Positions 46,325 through 54,950 of a stretch of 64,000 bases of DNA are shown here, in pieces; position 1 is the first letter of the stretch; every line of letters starts with the position of its first letter. This stretch comes from Actinomycetes bacterium (GTDB lineage: Bacteria; Actinomycetota; Actinomycetes; Mycobacteriales; Mycobacteriaceae): NCBI GenBank assembly GCA_023404955.1, contig JAEXZY010000016.1, positions 1-64,000 of the forward strand, read 5' to 3'. The notes under the pieces were generated by a model. The model had not been told where the DNA came from. It was given only the letters and a program-made list of their open reading frames with translations, and ran no database searches. Position numbers and translations under genes: made by a program.

Positions 46325-49072
46325 TCAACGATTCCTGCGCCGACGAACCCACTGCAGGACGCGCTCACCGACTTCAACCGAAAGGCTTGATGGAGCACGG
46401 TTTTGGGGTCGCGTGGAAGCGCTTGCCGGGGTGACGCCGGGGGTTTCGGGGGTGTCAGGCAACGTCTCGCTGTCGCCGACTTGCTCTGCGGTTGCGTCAC
46501 CTTCGACCGATTCGCGATCAGCCTCCGGCTCAGCGGACTCGAGCTCGTCGCGGGCCTCCGACTGTTCAGCAGTCAACGCCTCAGCGGAATCCTTGCCCTC
46601 GACCGCCATCTCATGGGCGACCTCAGCGTCGCCGACTGCCTCCGCAGCCTCGTCAGTGTGGACAGACCCCAGACCCGCCTCAGGCTCGTCGCCGGATTCG
46701 GGCTCGTCAGCAGTTAGCGCCTCCGCAGAATCCTCACCCGAAACCGCCACGGCGTGCGCAACCTCAGCGTCGCCGACTGCCTCCGCAGCCTCGTCAGTGT
46801 CGACAGACCCCAGACCCGCCTCCGGCTCGTCAGCGGACTCCCCAGCAGTTAGCGCCTCCGCAGCATCCTCACCCTCGACCGCCACGGCGTGCGCAACCTC
46901 AGCGTCACCGACAGCCTCCGCAGCCTCGTCAGTGTCGACAGAACCCAGACCCGCCTCCGGCTCGTCAGCAGACTGCTCAGCGGTTAGCGCCTCCGCAGCA
47001 TCCTCACCCTCGACCGCCACGGCATGCGCGACCTCAGCGTCGCCGACTGCCACCGCAGCCTCCTCAGTGTCGACCGACCCCAGACCCGCCTCACGCTCGT
47101 CGCCGGATTCGGGCTCGTCAGCAGTTAGCGCCTCCGCAGAATCCTTGCCGTCGATCGCCATCTCGTGGGCGACCTCAGCGTCACCGACAGCCTCCGCAGC
47201 CTCGTCAGTGTCGACGGAGCCGAGGCCCGCTTCAGGCTCATCGCCGGATTCGGGCTCGCCAGCGGTCAGCGCCTCCGCAGCATCCTCACCCTCGACCGCC
47301 ACGGCATGCGCAACCTCAGCCTCACCCACGGCCCCGGCGACGTCATCGGCATCGACCGAACCGAGGCCAGCCACAGGCTCGTCGGCGGTTTCGGGCTCGC
47401 CAGCTGTCAGCGCCTCCGCGGAGTCTTCACCCTCAACCGCCACGGCGTGCGCGACCTTGGCGTCGCCGACCGCCTCAGCCGCCTCGTCAGTGTCGACAGA
47501 GCCGAGGCCCGGCTCCGGCTCAGGTTCGTCGGCGGATTCGGACTTGTCAGCAGTCAGCGCCTCCGCGGAGTCTTCGCCCTCGACCGCCACGGCATGCGCA
47601 ACCTCAGCCTCACCCACGGCCCCGGCGACGTCATCGGCATCGACAGACCCCAGACCCGCCTCAGGCTCGTCGCCGGATTCGGACTCTCCAGCAGTCAACG
47701 CCTCCGCAGAGTCTTCGCCCTCGACCGCCAGGGCATGCGCAACCTCAGCGTCGCCGACCGCCTCCGCCGCCTCATCAGTGTCGACAGAGCCGAGGCCCGC
47801 TTCAGGCTCAGGCTCATCGCCGGATTCGGACTCGTCAGCAGTCAGCGCCTCCGCAGAGTCTTCGCCCTCGACCGCCACGGCGTGCGCAACCTCAGCCTCA
47901 CCCACGGCCTCAGCGACCTCATCGGCATCGACCGACCCAAGACCGGCCTCACGCTCGGCAGACTCAGCGGCAACATCGGCGGGCGGGACAAGCTCGTCGC
48001 CATCGGCGACCTCGTCGCCCTCGACGGTCTCCAGATCGGCATCACGCTCGGCAGTGACGGCATCGCTGGCTTCGTCGGCGTCGTTGGCTTCGGCGACCGA
48101 CTTCTCATCGTCCTTGGACGCCACGATCGCCGCGGCGACAACACCGGTCGTCGACGCACCCAGCGCCACGTCCTTCACCAGGTCATCGGCACGCGACTCG
48201 CCGTCCACCGGCTTGCCCTGCAACAGCACCGGATCTTCGCGGCCCTTCGGCGCAACCATGATGTACACGACCGCGGCGATGAACACGAACGTCGACGTGA
48301 ACGAATTGATCCGGATCCCGGCGATGTGCGTCGCCGCGTCACTGCGCAACAGCTCGACCCAGAACCGACCCACGCAATAGCCCGCGACATACAGCGCGAA
48401 CAACCTGCCGTGCCCGATCCGGAACCGGCGATCGACCATGATCAGCGCCGCGAACACCAGCAGGTTCCAGATCAATTCGTACAAGAACGTGGGATGCACG
48501 ACCTCGATCAGCTGACCGGTCGACACACCGTTCAGCGAATCCGGCACCCCCGCCGAGTTCACCCGCTCGTAGATCTCCAGGCCCCACGGCAGCGTCGTCT
48601 CGCGCCCGTAGAGCTCCTGGTTGAAGTAATTACCGAGCCGTCCGATCGCCTGGGCCAGAATGATCCCCGGCGCTATCGCGTCACCGAACGCGGGCAGCGG
48701 TATCCCCCGCCGCCGGCAGGCGATCCACGCTCCGACCGCACCCAGGGCCACCGCGCCCCAAATACCAAGGCCGCCGTCCCAGATTCGCAACGCAGCAACG
48801 AATCCCGCGCCGTCCTGGCCGAAGTAGGTTCGCCAGTCGGTCAAGACGTGGTACAGCCGGCCACCGATCAGGCCGAACGGCACCGCCCACAACGCGATGT
48901 CGTAGATGACCCCCGGCTCTCCCCCGCGAGCCACCCACCGCCGGTCGCCGAGCACCAACGCCGCCACGATGCCCGCGATGATGAACAGCGCGTACGCACG
49001 CAGCGGGAAGGGGCCGAGATGCCATACCCCCTGCGCCGGACTGGGGATGTATGCCAGCACCGTCGACGTCAC
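46325..49072 (-). CDS. lgt: Prolipoprotein diacylglyceryl transferase with a giant repeat tail
   Basis: A 915-residue protein. Residues 1-290 are a normal Lgt with seven membrane helices: GGLGIWGAVALG, GRLGNYFNQELYGRET and HPTFLYELIWNLL carry conserved substrate-binding and catalytic residues. Lgt adds diacylglyceryl to the lipobox Cys of lipoproteins. Residues about 290-374 are a charged linker, 375-844 ten repeats of 45-49 residues, and 845-915 a final segment ending in RRRRNR. The tail should be cytoplasmic. The enzymatic part alone is the usual family size. GTG 49072 overlaps the trpA stop by 4 nt, so lgt is translated with the trp operon. Confidence 0.95.
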   Translation of the reverse strand: MTSTVLAYIPSPAQGVWHLGPFPLRAYALFIIAGIVAALVLGDRRWVARGGEPGVIYDIALWAVPFGLIGGRLYHVLTDWRTYFGQDGAGFVAALRIWDGGLGIWGAVALGAVGAWIACRRRGIPLPAFGDAIAPGIILAQAIGRLGNYFNQELYGRETTLPWGLEIYERVNSAGVPDSLNGVSTGQLIEVVHPTFLYELIWNLLVFAALIMVDRRFRIGHGRLFALYVAGYCVGRFWVELLRSDAATHIAGIRINSFTSTFVFIAAVVYIMVAPKGREDPVLLQGKPVDGESRADDLVKDVALGASTTGVVAAAIVASKDDEKSVAEANDADEASDAVTAERDADLETVEGDEVADGDELVPPADVAAESAEREAGLGSVDADEVAEAVGEAEVAHAVAVEGEDSAEALTADESESGDEPEPEAGLGSVDTDEAAEAVGDAEVAHALAVEGEDSAEALTAGESESGDEPEAGLGSVDADDVAGAVGEAEVAHAVAVEGEDSAEALTADKSESADEPEPEPGLGSVDTDEAAEAVGDAKVAHAVAVEGEDSAEALTAGEPETADEPVAGLGSVDADDVAGAVGEAEVAHAVAVEGEDAAEALTAGEPESGDEPEAGLGSVDTDEAAEAVGDAEVAHEMAIDGKDSAEALTADEPESGDEREAGLGSVDTEEAAVAVGDAEVAHAVAVEGEDAAEALTAEQSADEPEAGLGSVDTDEAAEAVGDAEVAHAVAVEGEDAAEALTAGESADEPEAGLGSVDTDEAAEAVGDAEVAHAVAVSGEDSAEALTADEPESGDEPEAGLGSVHTDEAAEAVGDAEVAHEMAVEGKDSAEALTAEQSEARDELESAEPEADRESVEGDATAEQVGDSETLPDTPETPGVTPASASTRPQNRAPSSLSVEVGERVLQWVRRRRNR
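46541..47950 (-). repeat. Ten tandem in-frame repeats of 135-147 bp in lgt
   Basis: The 1410-bp block encodes exactly 470 residues. Unit lengths in order are 49, 47, 49, 47, 47, 47, 45, 45, 47 and 47. Each unit starts EAGLGSVDTDEAAEAVGDAE or a variant and continues with VAHAVAVEGEDSAEALTA. Units contain no aromatic residues or cysteine and are strongly acidic. Two subtypes exist: D-A-D-(E/D)-V-A-x-A-V-G-E (units 1, 3, 5) and D-T-x-E-A-A-x-A-V-G-D (the rest). Confidence 0.95.
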
Positions 49073-49857
49073 GCAGTGACCCTTTGCCGTACCCCGTCAG
49101 CCAATTCTTCTGTCAACGACCGCATCGCCGGGATGCCGTCGGTCAATGCCGACACCAGTGCCGAGCCCACGATGACACCGTCGGCGTACGACCCGATCTG
49201 GGCGGCCTGCTCCCGCGAGCGCACACCCAACCCGACTCCGACCGGAATGTCGGACAGTTCCTTGATGCGCCGCACCAGCTCCGGCGCCGCGTTCGACACT
49301 GCGTCCCGGGCGCCCGTGACACCCATCGTCGATGCCGCGTAGACGAATCCGCGAGACGCGTCGACGGTCGCACTGAGCCGCTCCGGCGTGGACGACGGCG
49401 CCACCACGAAGATCCTGTCGAGATCGTGAGCCTCCGAGGCGGCCAGCCACTCATCGGCCTCATCGGGGATGAGGTCAGGGGTGATCATCCCCAGCCCGCC
49501 CACAGACGCCAGGTCACGGCTGAACGCATCCACGCCCTTGCGGAGCACCGGGTTCCAATACGTCATCACCACCGCGTTACCGCCGGCCTCGCTGATCGCC
49601 TCGACCACCCGCAGTGTGTCGGCCACCCGCACCCCGCCGCGCAGCGCCACCTCCGTGGCTGCCGCGATGACGGGTCCGTCCATCCCCGGATCGGAGTAGG
49701 CGATACCGACCTCGATGATGTCGCACCCCGCCTCGACCAGCGCGACCATCGCCGCGATCGAGGTCTCCACATCCGGGAACCCGGTCGGCAGGTAGCCGAT
49801 CAGGGCCGACCGGCCCTCGTCCCGGCAGGCACCGAAAACGCTTGCCAATCGACTCAT
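49069..49857 (-). CDS. trpA: Tryptophan synthase alpha chain
   Basis: A 262-residue TIM barrel that splits indole-3-glycerol phosphate into indole and glyceraldehyde 3-phosphate. Catalytic Glu is in DIIEVGIAYSDPGMDGPVIA (the family has PFSDPxADGP) and the Asp in the same loop; GVGLGVRSREQAAQI is the phosphate loop. The loop reads YSDPGMDG, a mild variant. It overlaps trpB by 4 nt. Confidence 0.96.
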   Translation of the reverse strand: MSRLASVFGACRDEGRSALIGYLPTGFPDVETSIAAMVALVEAGCDIIEVGIAYSDPGMDGPVIAAATEVALRGGVRVADTLRVVEAISEAGGNAVVMTYWNPVLRKGVDAFSRDLASVGGLGMITPDLIPDEADEWLAASEAHDLDRIFVVAPSSTPERLSATVDASRGFVYAASTMGVTGARDAVSNAAPELVRRIKELSDIPVGVGLGVRSREQAAQIGSYADGVIVGSALVSALTDGIPAMRSLTEELADGVRQRVTA

Positions 49858-51116
49858 TTCGGACCGTCCTCGAACAGACCGAACCAGCGCGCCGCGGTCT
49901 CGACGTCCTTGTCGCCACGCCCGGACAGGTTCACCAGGATGATCGACCCCGGCCCGAGTTCCTGGCCGAGCTTCATCGCGCCCGCGACCGCATGTGCCGA
50001 CTCGATCGCCGGGATGATGCCCTCGGTACGGCTTAGCAGCGACAGCGCATCCATCGCCTCGGTGTCGGTGATCGGCCTGTACTGTGCGCGGCCGACATCC
50101 TTGAGCAACGCATGCTCGGGACCGACCCCCGGGTAATCCAAACCCGCTGAGATCGAATGGGATTCGACGGTCTGACCGTCCTCGTCCTGCAGCAGGTACG
50201 AGTACGAACCCTGGAAGGCGCCCGGCGACCCACCGGTGAAGGTCGCGGCATGCCGCCCGGTCTCGACACCGTCACCGGCCGCCTCGTACCCGACGAGGCG
50301 CACCGCCGGATCGTCGATGAACGCGTGGAAGATGCCGATCGCGTTGGAGCCGCCGCCCACGCACGCCACCACCGCATCGGGCAGCCGACCGGCCTGGTCC
50401 AGCATCTGCGCACGGGCCTCGAGCCCGATGACGCGCTGGAAGTCGCGCACCATCATCGGGAACGGATGCGGGCCCGCCGCCGTACCGAACGCGTAGTACG
50501 TGTTGTCGGCGTTGGTCACCCAGTCACGGAACGTCTCGTTGATCGCGTCCTTGAGCGTCTTCGAGCCCGACTCGACCGCGACAACCGTCGCACCCAGCAG
50601 GCGCATCCGCGCGACGTTGAGTGCTTGGCGCGCGGTGTCGACCGCACCCATGTAGATCACGCACTCGAGGCCCAGCAGTGCGCACGCGGTCGCGGTCGCC
50701 ACCCCGTGCTGGCCGGCACCGGTCTCGGCGATGACGCGGGTCTTGCCCATCTGCTGGGCCAGCAGCGCTTGCCCGAGCACGTTGTTGATCTTGTGAGAAC
50801 CGGTGTGGTTCAGGTCTTCTCGCTTCAAGAAGATCCGTGCGCCGCCGGCATGCTCAGCCATCCGCTCGGCCTCGTACACCGGGGAGGGCCGACCGGTGTA
50901 GTGCCGCTGCAGCCGGTCCAGCTCGTCGAGGAACGTCTGGTCACCGCGCGCCTTCTCATAGGCGGCAGTCACCTCTTCGATGACGGCCATCAGCGCTTCG
51001 GGAACGAACCTGCCGCCGTACACGCCGAAGTGTCCGCGGGCGTCGGGATCGTGCGAGGTCGGTTCGGCCACTGCGGCGCTGGCGCGCGGCAGTTCCGGTT
51101 CCAGATGTGTGGTCAC
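49854..51116 (-). CDS. trpB: Tryptophan synthase beta chain
   Basis: A 420-residue PLP enzyme joining indole and serine. PLP Lys is in LNHTGSHKINNVLGQ (about residue 104), GAGQHGVATATACALLG follows, and the phosphate clamp is VGGGSNAIG. GTG 51116 follows the trpC stop directly with no gap. The N-terminal 20 residues are a low-complexity extension before GHFGVYGGRFVPE. Confidence 0.97.
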   Translation of the reverse strand: MTTHLEPELPRASAAVAEPTSHDPDARGHFGVYGGRFVPEALMAVIEEVTAAYEKARGDQTFLDELDRLQRHYTGRPSPVYEAERMAEHAGGARIFLKREDLNHTGSHKINNVLGQALLAQQMGKTRVIAETGAGQHGVATATACALLGLECVIYMGAVDTARQALNVARMRLLGATVVAVESGSKTLKDAINETFRDWVTNADNTYYAFGTAAGPHPFPMMVRDFQRVIGLEARAQMLDQAGRLPDAVVACVGGGSNAIGIFHAFIDDPAVRLVGYEAAGDGVETGRHAATFTGGSPGAFQGSYSYLLQDEDGQTVESHSISAGLDYPGVGPEHALLKDVGRAQYRPITDTEAMDALSLLSRTEGIIPAIESAHAVAGAMKLGQELGPGSIILVNLSGRGDKDVETAARWFGLFEDGPK

Positions 51117-51935
51117 TTAGCGCGCAGGTTTCGGGCACGACGGATGCGTGCCGGCGGTGACGAGGTCAGCGACGGCACTGCGGGGATCTCCACTGGTCAC
51201 CAGGCCCTCGCCGACGAGCACGGCGTCTGCGCCGGCACCGGCGTAGGCCAGCAGGTCCGCGGTCCCCCGCACACCCGACTCGGCGACCCGGATCACGTGG
51301 CTCGGCAGCCCCGGGGCGATGCGCGCAAAGCAGTCCCGGTCGACCTCGAGCGTCTTGAGGTCACGAGCGTTGACGCCGATCAGCGTGGCCCCGGCCTGCA
51401 ACGCGCGGTCGGCCTCTTCCTCGGTGTGGACCTCGACGAGCGCCGTCATCCCCAGCGACTCGGTGCGTTCGAGCAGGGACTCCAACGCGGGCTGCTCGAG
51501 CGCGGCGACGATCAGCAGCAGCAGATCGGCACCGTGGGCCCGGGCCTCGTGGATCTGGTAGGGCCGCACGATGAAGTCCTTGCGCAGCACCGGGATCGAC
51601 ACCGCCGCGCGCACCGCGTCCAGATCGTCGAGCGAACCGTGGAACCGGCGCTGCTCGGTCAGCACACTGATCACTCGGGCGCCGCCGTCTTCGTAGGCCC
51701 GCGCCAGTTCTGCCGGATCGGCGATCGAGGCCAGCGCACCGCGTGACGGGCTGGCCCGTTTCACCTCGGCGATCACCCCGATGCCGGGCGCGCGCAGCGC
51801 TGCCATCACGTCCAGGGGCGCGGGTGCCTTCTTGGCCTTTTCCTTGACCTCGGTCAGGCTGACGACGGCCTCGCGGGCGGCGACGTCAGCACGCACCCCA
51901 TCGAGGATGGAGTCGAGAACGGTCGCCGAACCCAT
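51117..51935 (-). CDS. trpC: Indole-3-glycerol phosphate synthase
   Basis: A 272-residue TIM-barrel enzyme closing the indole ring. Catalytic residues are in VIAEVKRASPSRG (Lys), VLRKDFIVRPYQIHEARAHG (Lys), ALVEVHTEEE (Glu) and NARDLKTLEVD. ATG 51935 (MGSATVLDSILDG) matches the usual start; GGGGAAGGG lies upstream. There is no TrpF fusion. The gap to the upstream membrane-protein gene is 72 bp. Confidence 0.96.
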   Translation of the reverse strand: MGSATVLDSILDGVRADVAAREAVVSLTEVKEKAKKAPAPLDVMAALRAPGIGVIAEVKRASPSRGALASIADPAELARAYEDGGARVISVLTEQRRFHGSLDDLDAVRAAVSIPVLRKDFIVRPYQIHEARAHGADLLLLIVAALEQPALESLLERTESLGMTALVEVHTEEEADRALQAGATLIGVNARDLKTLEVDRDCFARIAPGLPSHVIRVAESGVRGTADLLAYAGAGADAVLVGEGLVTSGDPRSAVADLVTAGTHPSCPKPAR

Positions 51936-52007
51936 AGCTGTCGTTTCCCTTCCCCTGACGGCCGTTTGATTCTTGATGAAGGGTAGTCGCCACGACACCA
52001 CAGCCCG

Positions 52008-52586
52008 TCACCGCCCCTTCTTGTCCATCGCGGTCGGGTCGTTCCCCGCATCGAGCGCGTCCCAGATCATCCGCTCCGACATCGTCTCCCCGGTATCCGT
52101 CGGCTCGGCCGGGCGGCGCGCGTAGCGGGCGGTGTCCGCACCGGCTCGGGTCGCCGATCGCAGCAGCAGCACCGCACCGACCAGCGACAGAGCCGCCGCC
52201 ACCAGCGTCAGCACTGCCCCCAGTGAGTGACGCTGCGTCCCCATCAGCTCGCTGATCGGCACTTCAGCCAGGCGCGCGGCCCGGGCTCCGACATCCGGCA
52301 CGACCCACAGGCTGATCGCGAGGTAGCCCATCGCCGCGCTGGCCCCGGCCACCAACACCGCGAGGATCCGCAGCGGCCAGCCCCGCACCGCCAGCGCCGC
52401 GACCGCCGCGGCCAGTACCACCAGCGCGAGCGGGATCAACGCCGTCGACCACGTGCCACCCGTCAGGTCCTCTGTCTTCGGGTGGGTCAGCCCGTCGAAC
52501 GACGAGACCTGCACCCATGTCAGACGCGACGCCCCCCACAGCGCCGCCGCGGAGAGCACCAGGGCCAGCTGGCCGATCCGCGTCAT
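52008..52586 (-). CDS. Trp biosynthesis-associated membrane protein (TIGR02234 type)
   Basis: A 192-residue protein with four membrane helices, conserved WGASRLTWVQVSSFDGLTHP in the first external loop, and a soluble C-terminus. Members occur between trpE and trpC in actinobacteria (Rv1610 in M. tuberculosis). The role is unknown; membrane anchoring or tryptophan export has been considered by analogy only. ATG 52586 overlaps the trpE stop by 4 nt. Confidence 0.88.
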   Translation of the reverse strand: MTRIGQLALVLSAAALWGASRLTWVQVSSFDGLTHPKTEDLTGGTWSTALIPLALVVLAAAVAALAVRGWPLRILAVLVAGASAAMGYLAISLWVVPDVGARAARLAEVPISELMGTQRHSLGAVLTLVAAALSLVGAVLLLRSATRAGADTARYARRPAEPTDTGETMSERMIWDALDAGNDPTAMDKKGR

Positions 52587-54109
52587 GGCTCGCTCAGCGT
52601 CTCGGCCGCGGCGACGGCATTGAGCACCGCGCGGGCCTTGTTGGCGGCCTCGTTGTACTCGTACGGGCCGTTGGAATCGGCGACGACGCCGCCACCGGCC
52701 TGCACGTAGGCGGTACCGCGCCGCATCAGCGCGGTCCGGATCGCGATCGCGAAATCGGCGTCCCCGGCGAAGTCGAGGTAGCCGAGCACGCCCCCGTACA
52801 GGCCGCGCCGGGTCTTCTCGACCTCTTCGATCAACTCCATCGCGCGGACCTTCGGGGCGCCCGACAGCGTGCCCGCCGGGAAGCAGGCCGTCACCGCGTC
52901 GAGGGCGGTCCTGCCGTCGGCCAGCAGGCCGGTCACCGTGGACACCAGGTGCATGACGTGGCTGTAGCGCTCGACGTGGCTGTAGTCCTCCACCTTGACC
53001 GTGCCCGGCCGGCAGACCCGGCCCAGATCGTTGCGCCCGAGGTCGACCAGCATCAGGTGCTCGGCGCGCTCCTTCTCGTCGGAGAGGAGCTCCTTCTCGA
53101 GCAGGATGTCTTCTTCCTCGGTGTCCCCGCGCCAGCGGGTCCCGGCGATCGGATGCGTGGTGGCTCGGCCGTCCTTCACCGTCACCAGCGCTTCGGGGCT
53201 GGATCCGACGATCGAGAAGTCCAGCCCGCCGTCGCCGTCCGGCACGTTGAGCAGATACATGTACGGGCTCGGGTTGCTGACCCGCAGCATCCGGTAGACG
53301 TCCAACGGGTCGGCGTCGGTGTCCATCTCGAACCGCTGTGACGGCACGACCTGGAACGCCTCGCCCGCCTCGATGTCGCCGACCAGCTTGTCGACGATCG
53401 CGGTGTACTCCTCGACGGTGCGCTGCGACCGATGCAGCGGTGCGGGACGGGAGAACGTGGCGACGGTCGATGCCAGCGGTTCTGCCAGCGCCGACGTCAT
53501 CACGTCCAACCGGGCCACCGCGTCGTCATAGGCCCAGTCGACACGCTCGTCAGTGCCGTTCCAGTTCACCGCATTCGCGATCAGCGTGATCGTGCCCTCG
53601 TGATGGTCCACCGCGGCGATGTCGGTGGCCAGCAGCAGCACCATGTCCGGCAGACCCAGATCGTCGACCGCCAGCTCGGGCAGCCGCTCGAGGCGCCGCA
53701 CGAAGTCATACGCGAAGTAGCCGACCAGACCCGAGCTCAACGGCGGCAGACCGGGCACCGGCGCGGTCTGCAGCAGGGTCAAGGTCTCGCGCAGCGCCAC
53801 CAGCGGATCGCCACCCGACGGGGCATCCTGCGGGGTCACGCCCAGCCACGCGGCGCGACCGTCGCGCACCGTCAACGCCGACGGCGCACCCGCGCCGATG
53901 AACGACCACCGCGACCACGACCGTCCGTTCTCCGCGGACTCCAGGAGGAACGTTCCGGGGCGGTTGGCGGCGAGCTTGCGGTACGCCGAGAGCGGCGTCT
54001 CGCTGTCGGCGAGCACCTTGCGGGTCACCGGCACCACGCGGTGCTCGGCGGCCAGCGCCCGGAAGTCCTCACGCGACGTCGTCACAGTGAGACTGGCGGT
54101 GGACTGCAC
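52583..54109 (-). CDS. trpE: Anthranilate synthase component I
   Basis: A 508-residue enzyme converting chorismate to anthranilate. The tryptophan-feedback motif LLES is in RPGTFLLESAENGRSWSRWS. The chorismate-binding part has PIAGTRWRGDTEEEDILLEK, FPAGTLSGAPKVRAMELIEE and YGGVLGYLDFAGDADFAIA. The trpG amidotransferase partner is not in the window. GTG 54109 follows GAGAAT by 6 nt, so a leaderless mRNA is possible; no leader-peptide attenuator is visible. Confidence 0.96.
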   Translation of the reverse strand: MQSTASLTVTTSREDFRALAAEHRVVPVTRKVLADSETPLSAYRKLAANRPGTFLLESAENGRSWSRWSFIGAGAPSALTVRDGRAAWLGVTPQDAPSGGDPLVALRETLTLLQTAPVPGLPPLSSGLVGYFAYDFVRRLERLPELAVDDLGLPDMVLLLATDIAAVDHHEGTITLIANAVNWNGTDERVDWAYDDAVARLDVMTSALAEPLASTVATFSRPAPLHRSQRTVEEYTAIVDKLVGDIEAGEAFQVVPSQRFEMDTDADPLDVYRMLRVSNPSPYMYLLNVPDGDGGLDFSIVGSSPEALVTVKDGRATTHPIAGTRWRGDTEEEDILLEKELLSDEKERAEHLMLVDLGRNDLGRVCRPGTVKVEDYSHVERYSHVMHLVSTVTGLLADGRTALDAVTACFPAGTLSGAPKVRAMELIEEVEKTRRGLYGGVLGYLDFAGDADFAIAIRTALMRRGTAYVQAGGGVVADSNGPYEYNEAANKARAVLNAVAAAETLSEP

Positions 54110-54115
54110 GTGGGC

Positions 54116-54134
54116 ATTCTCCCAGAAGTAGGTT
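54116..54134. promoter_or_regulatory. Compact divergent promoter for trpE and bcp
   Basis: Minus-strand GAGAAT (54121-54116) lies 6 nt before GTG 54109. Plus-strand TAGGTT (54129-54134) lies 7 nt before ATG 54142. The two -10-like elements are 7 bp apart and neither gene has a ribosome site. Confidence 0.4.
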
Positions 54135-54141
54135 GAAAACC

Positions 54142-54615
54142 ATGAATCCAGTCAAAGCGGGCGACACCGTGGCCGAGTTCTCCCTGCCCGACCAGACCGG
54201 CACGACGCGGTCGCTGACCGAACTGCTCGCCAACGGACCGATCGTGCTGTTCTTCTATCCCGCGGCGATGACGCCCGGGTGCACCAAGGAGGCGTGCCAC
54301 TTCCGCGATCTAGCCGCCGAATTCGCCACCGTCGGCGCCACCCGCGTCGGCATCAGCGCCGACGCGGTCGACAAGCAGGCCCGCTTCGCCGATCAGCAGA
54401 AGTTCGACTACCCGCTGCTCTCGGACACCGACGGCACGGTCGCGACGCAGTTCGGGGTCAAGCGCGGGCTGCTGGGCAAGTTCATGCCGGTCAAGCGCAC
54501 CACGTTCGTCATCGACACCGACCGCACCGTGCTCGACGTGATCGCCAGCGAGATCAGCATGGACAGCCACGCCGACAAGGCGCTGCAGACGCTGCGCAAA
54601 CGTCAGTCGGCCTGA
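54142..54615 (+). CDS. bcp: Peroxiredoxin, bacterioferritin comigratory protein type
   Basis: A 157-residue thiol peroxidase. The peroxidatic Cys is in YPAAMTPGCTKEACHFRD (about residue 45), with Thr and Arg companions, and the second Cys five residues later fits an atypical 2-Cys Bcp. It reduces peroxides in the cytoplasm. TTG 54133 is in frame but lies in the likely promoter, so ATG 54142 is used. It overlaps the convergent hisI by 13 bp. It matches bcpB (Rv1608c) by position; chaA, found beside it in M. tuberculosis, is absent here. Confidence 0.93.
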   Translation: MNPVKAGDTVAEFSLPDQTGTTRSLTELLANGPIVLFFYPAAMTPGCTKEACHFRDLAAEFATVGATRVGISADAVDKQARFADQQKFDYPLLSDTDGTVATQFGVKRGLLGKFMPVKRTTFVIDTDRTVLDVIASEISMDSHADKALQTLRKRQSA

Positions 54616-54950
54616 CCCAGCAGCAGGTCGGCGTCGAAGCACGTGTGGTCGCCGGTGTGGCAGGCCGCGCCGACCTGGTCGACCTCCAGCAGCACCGTGT
54701 CACCGTCGCAGTCCAGCCGCACCGAATGCACACGCTGCGTGTGGCCCGACGTCGCCCCTTTGATCCACTGCTCGCCGCGGGACCGCGAAAAGTACGTTGC
54801 CTCACGGGTTTCCAACGTGCGGGCCAACGCGTCGTCGTCCATCCACGCCACCATCAACACCTGGCCGGTGCCACGCTCCTGTACCACCGCGGCGAACAAG
54901 CCATCGGCGTTGCGTTTCAGCCGCCCAGCGATTTCGGGGTCCAGACTCAC
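54603..54950 (-). CDS. hisI: Phosphoribosyl-AMP cyclohydrolase
   Basis: A 115-residue zinc enzyme opening the adenine ring in step 3 of histidine synthesis. The zinc and Mg ligands are in RLDCDGDTVLLEVDQ and AACHTGDHTCF. There is no HisE fusion. GTG 54950 overlaps the hisF stop (GTGA). It is the last gene of the his operon. Confidence 0.95.
   Translation of the reverse strand: MSLDPEIAGRLKRNADGLFAAVVQERGTGQVLMVAWMDDDALARTLETREATYFSRSRGEQWIKGATSGHTQRVHSVRLDCDGDTVLLEVDQVGAACHTGDHTCFDADLLLGQAD

Noticed and set aside
46302..48380. A 692-residue open frame on the plus strand opposite the lgt repeats.
   Set aside because: It is Ser/Ala/Thr/Pro-rich and repeats with the same period as the lgt tail, so it is the reverse-strand shadow of biased repeat codons. 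No ribosome site or promoter was seen.
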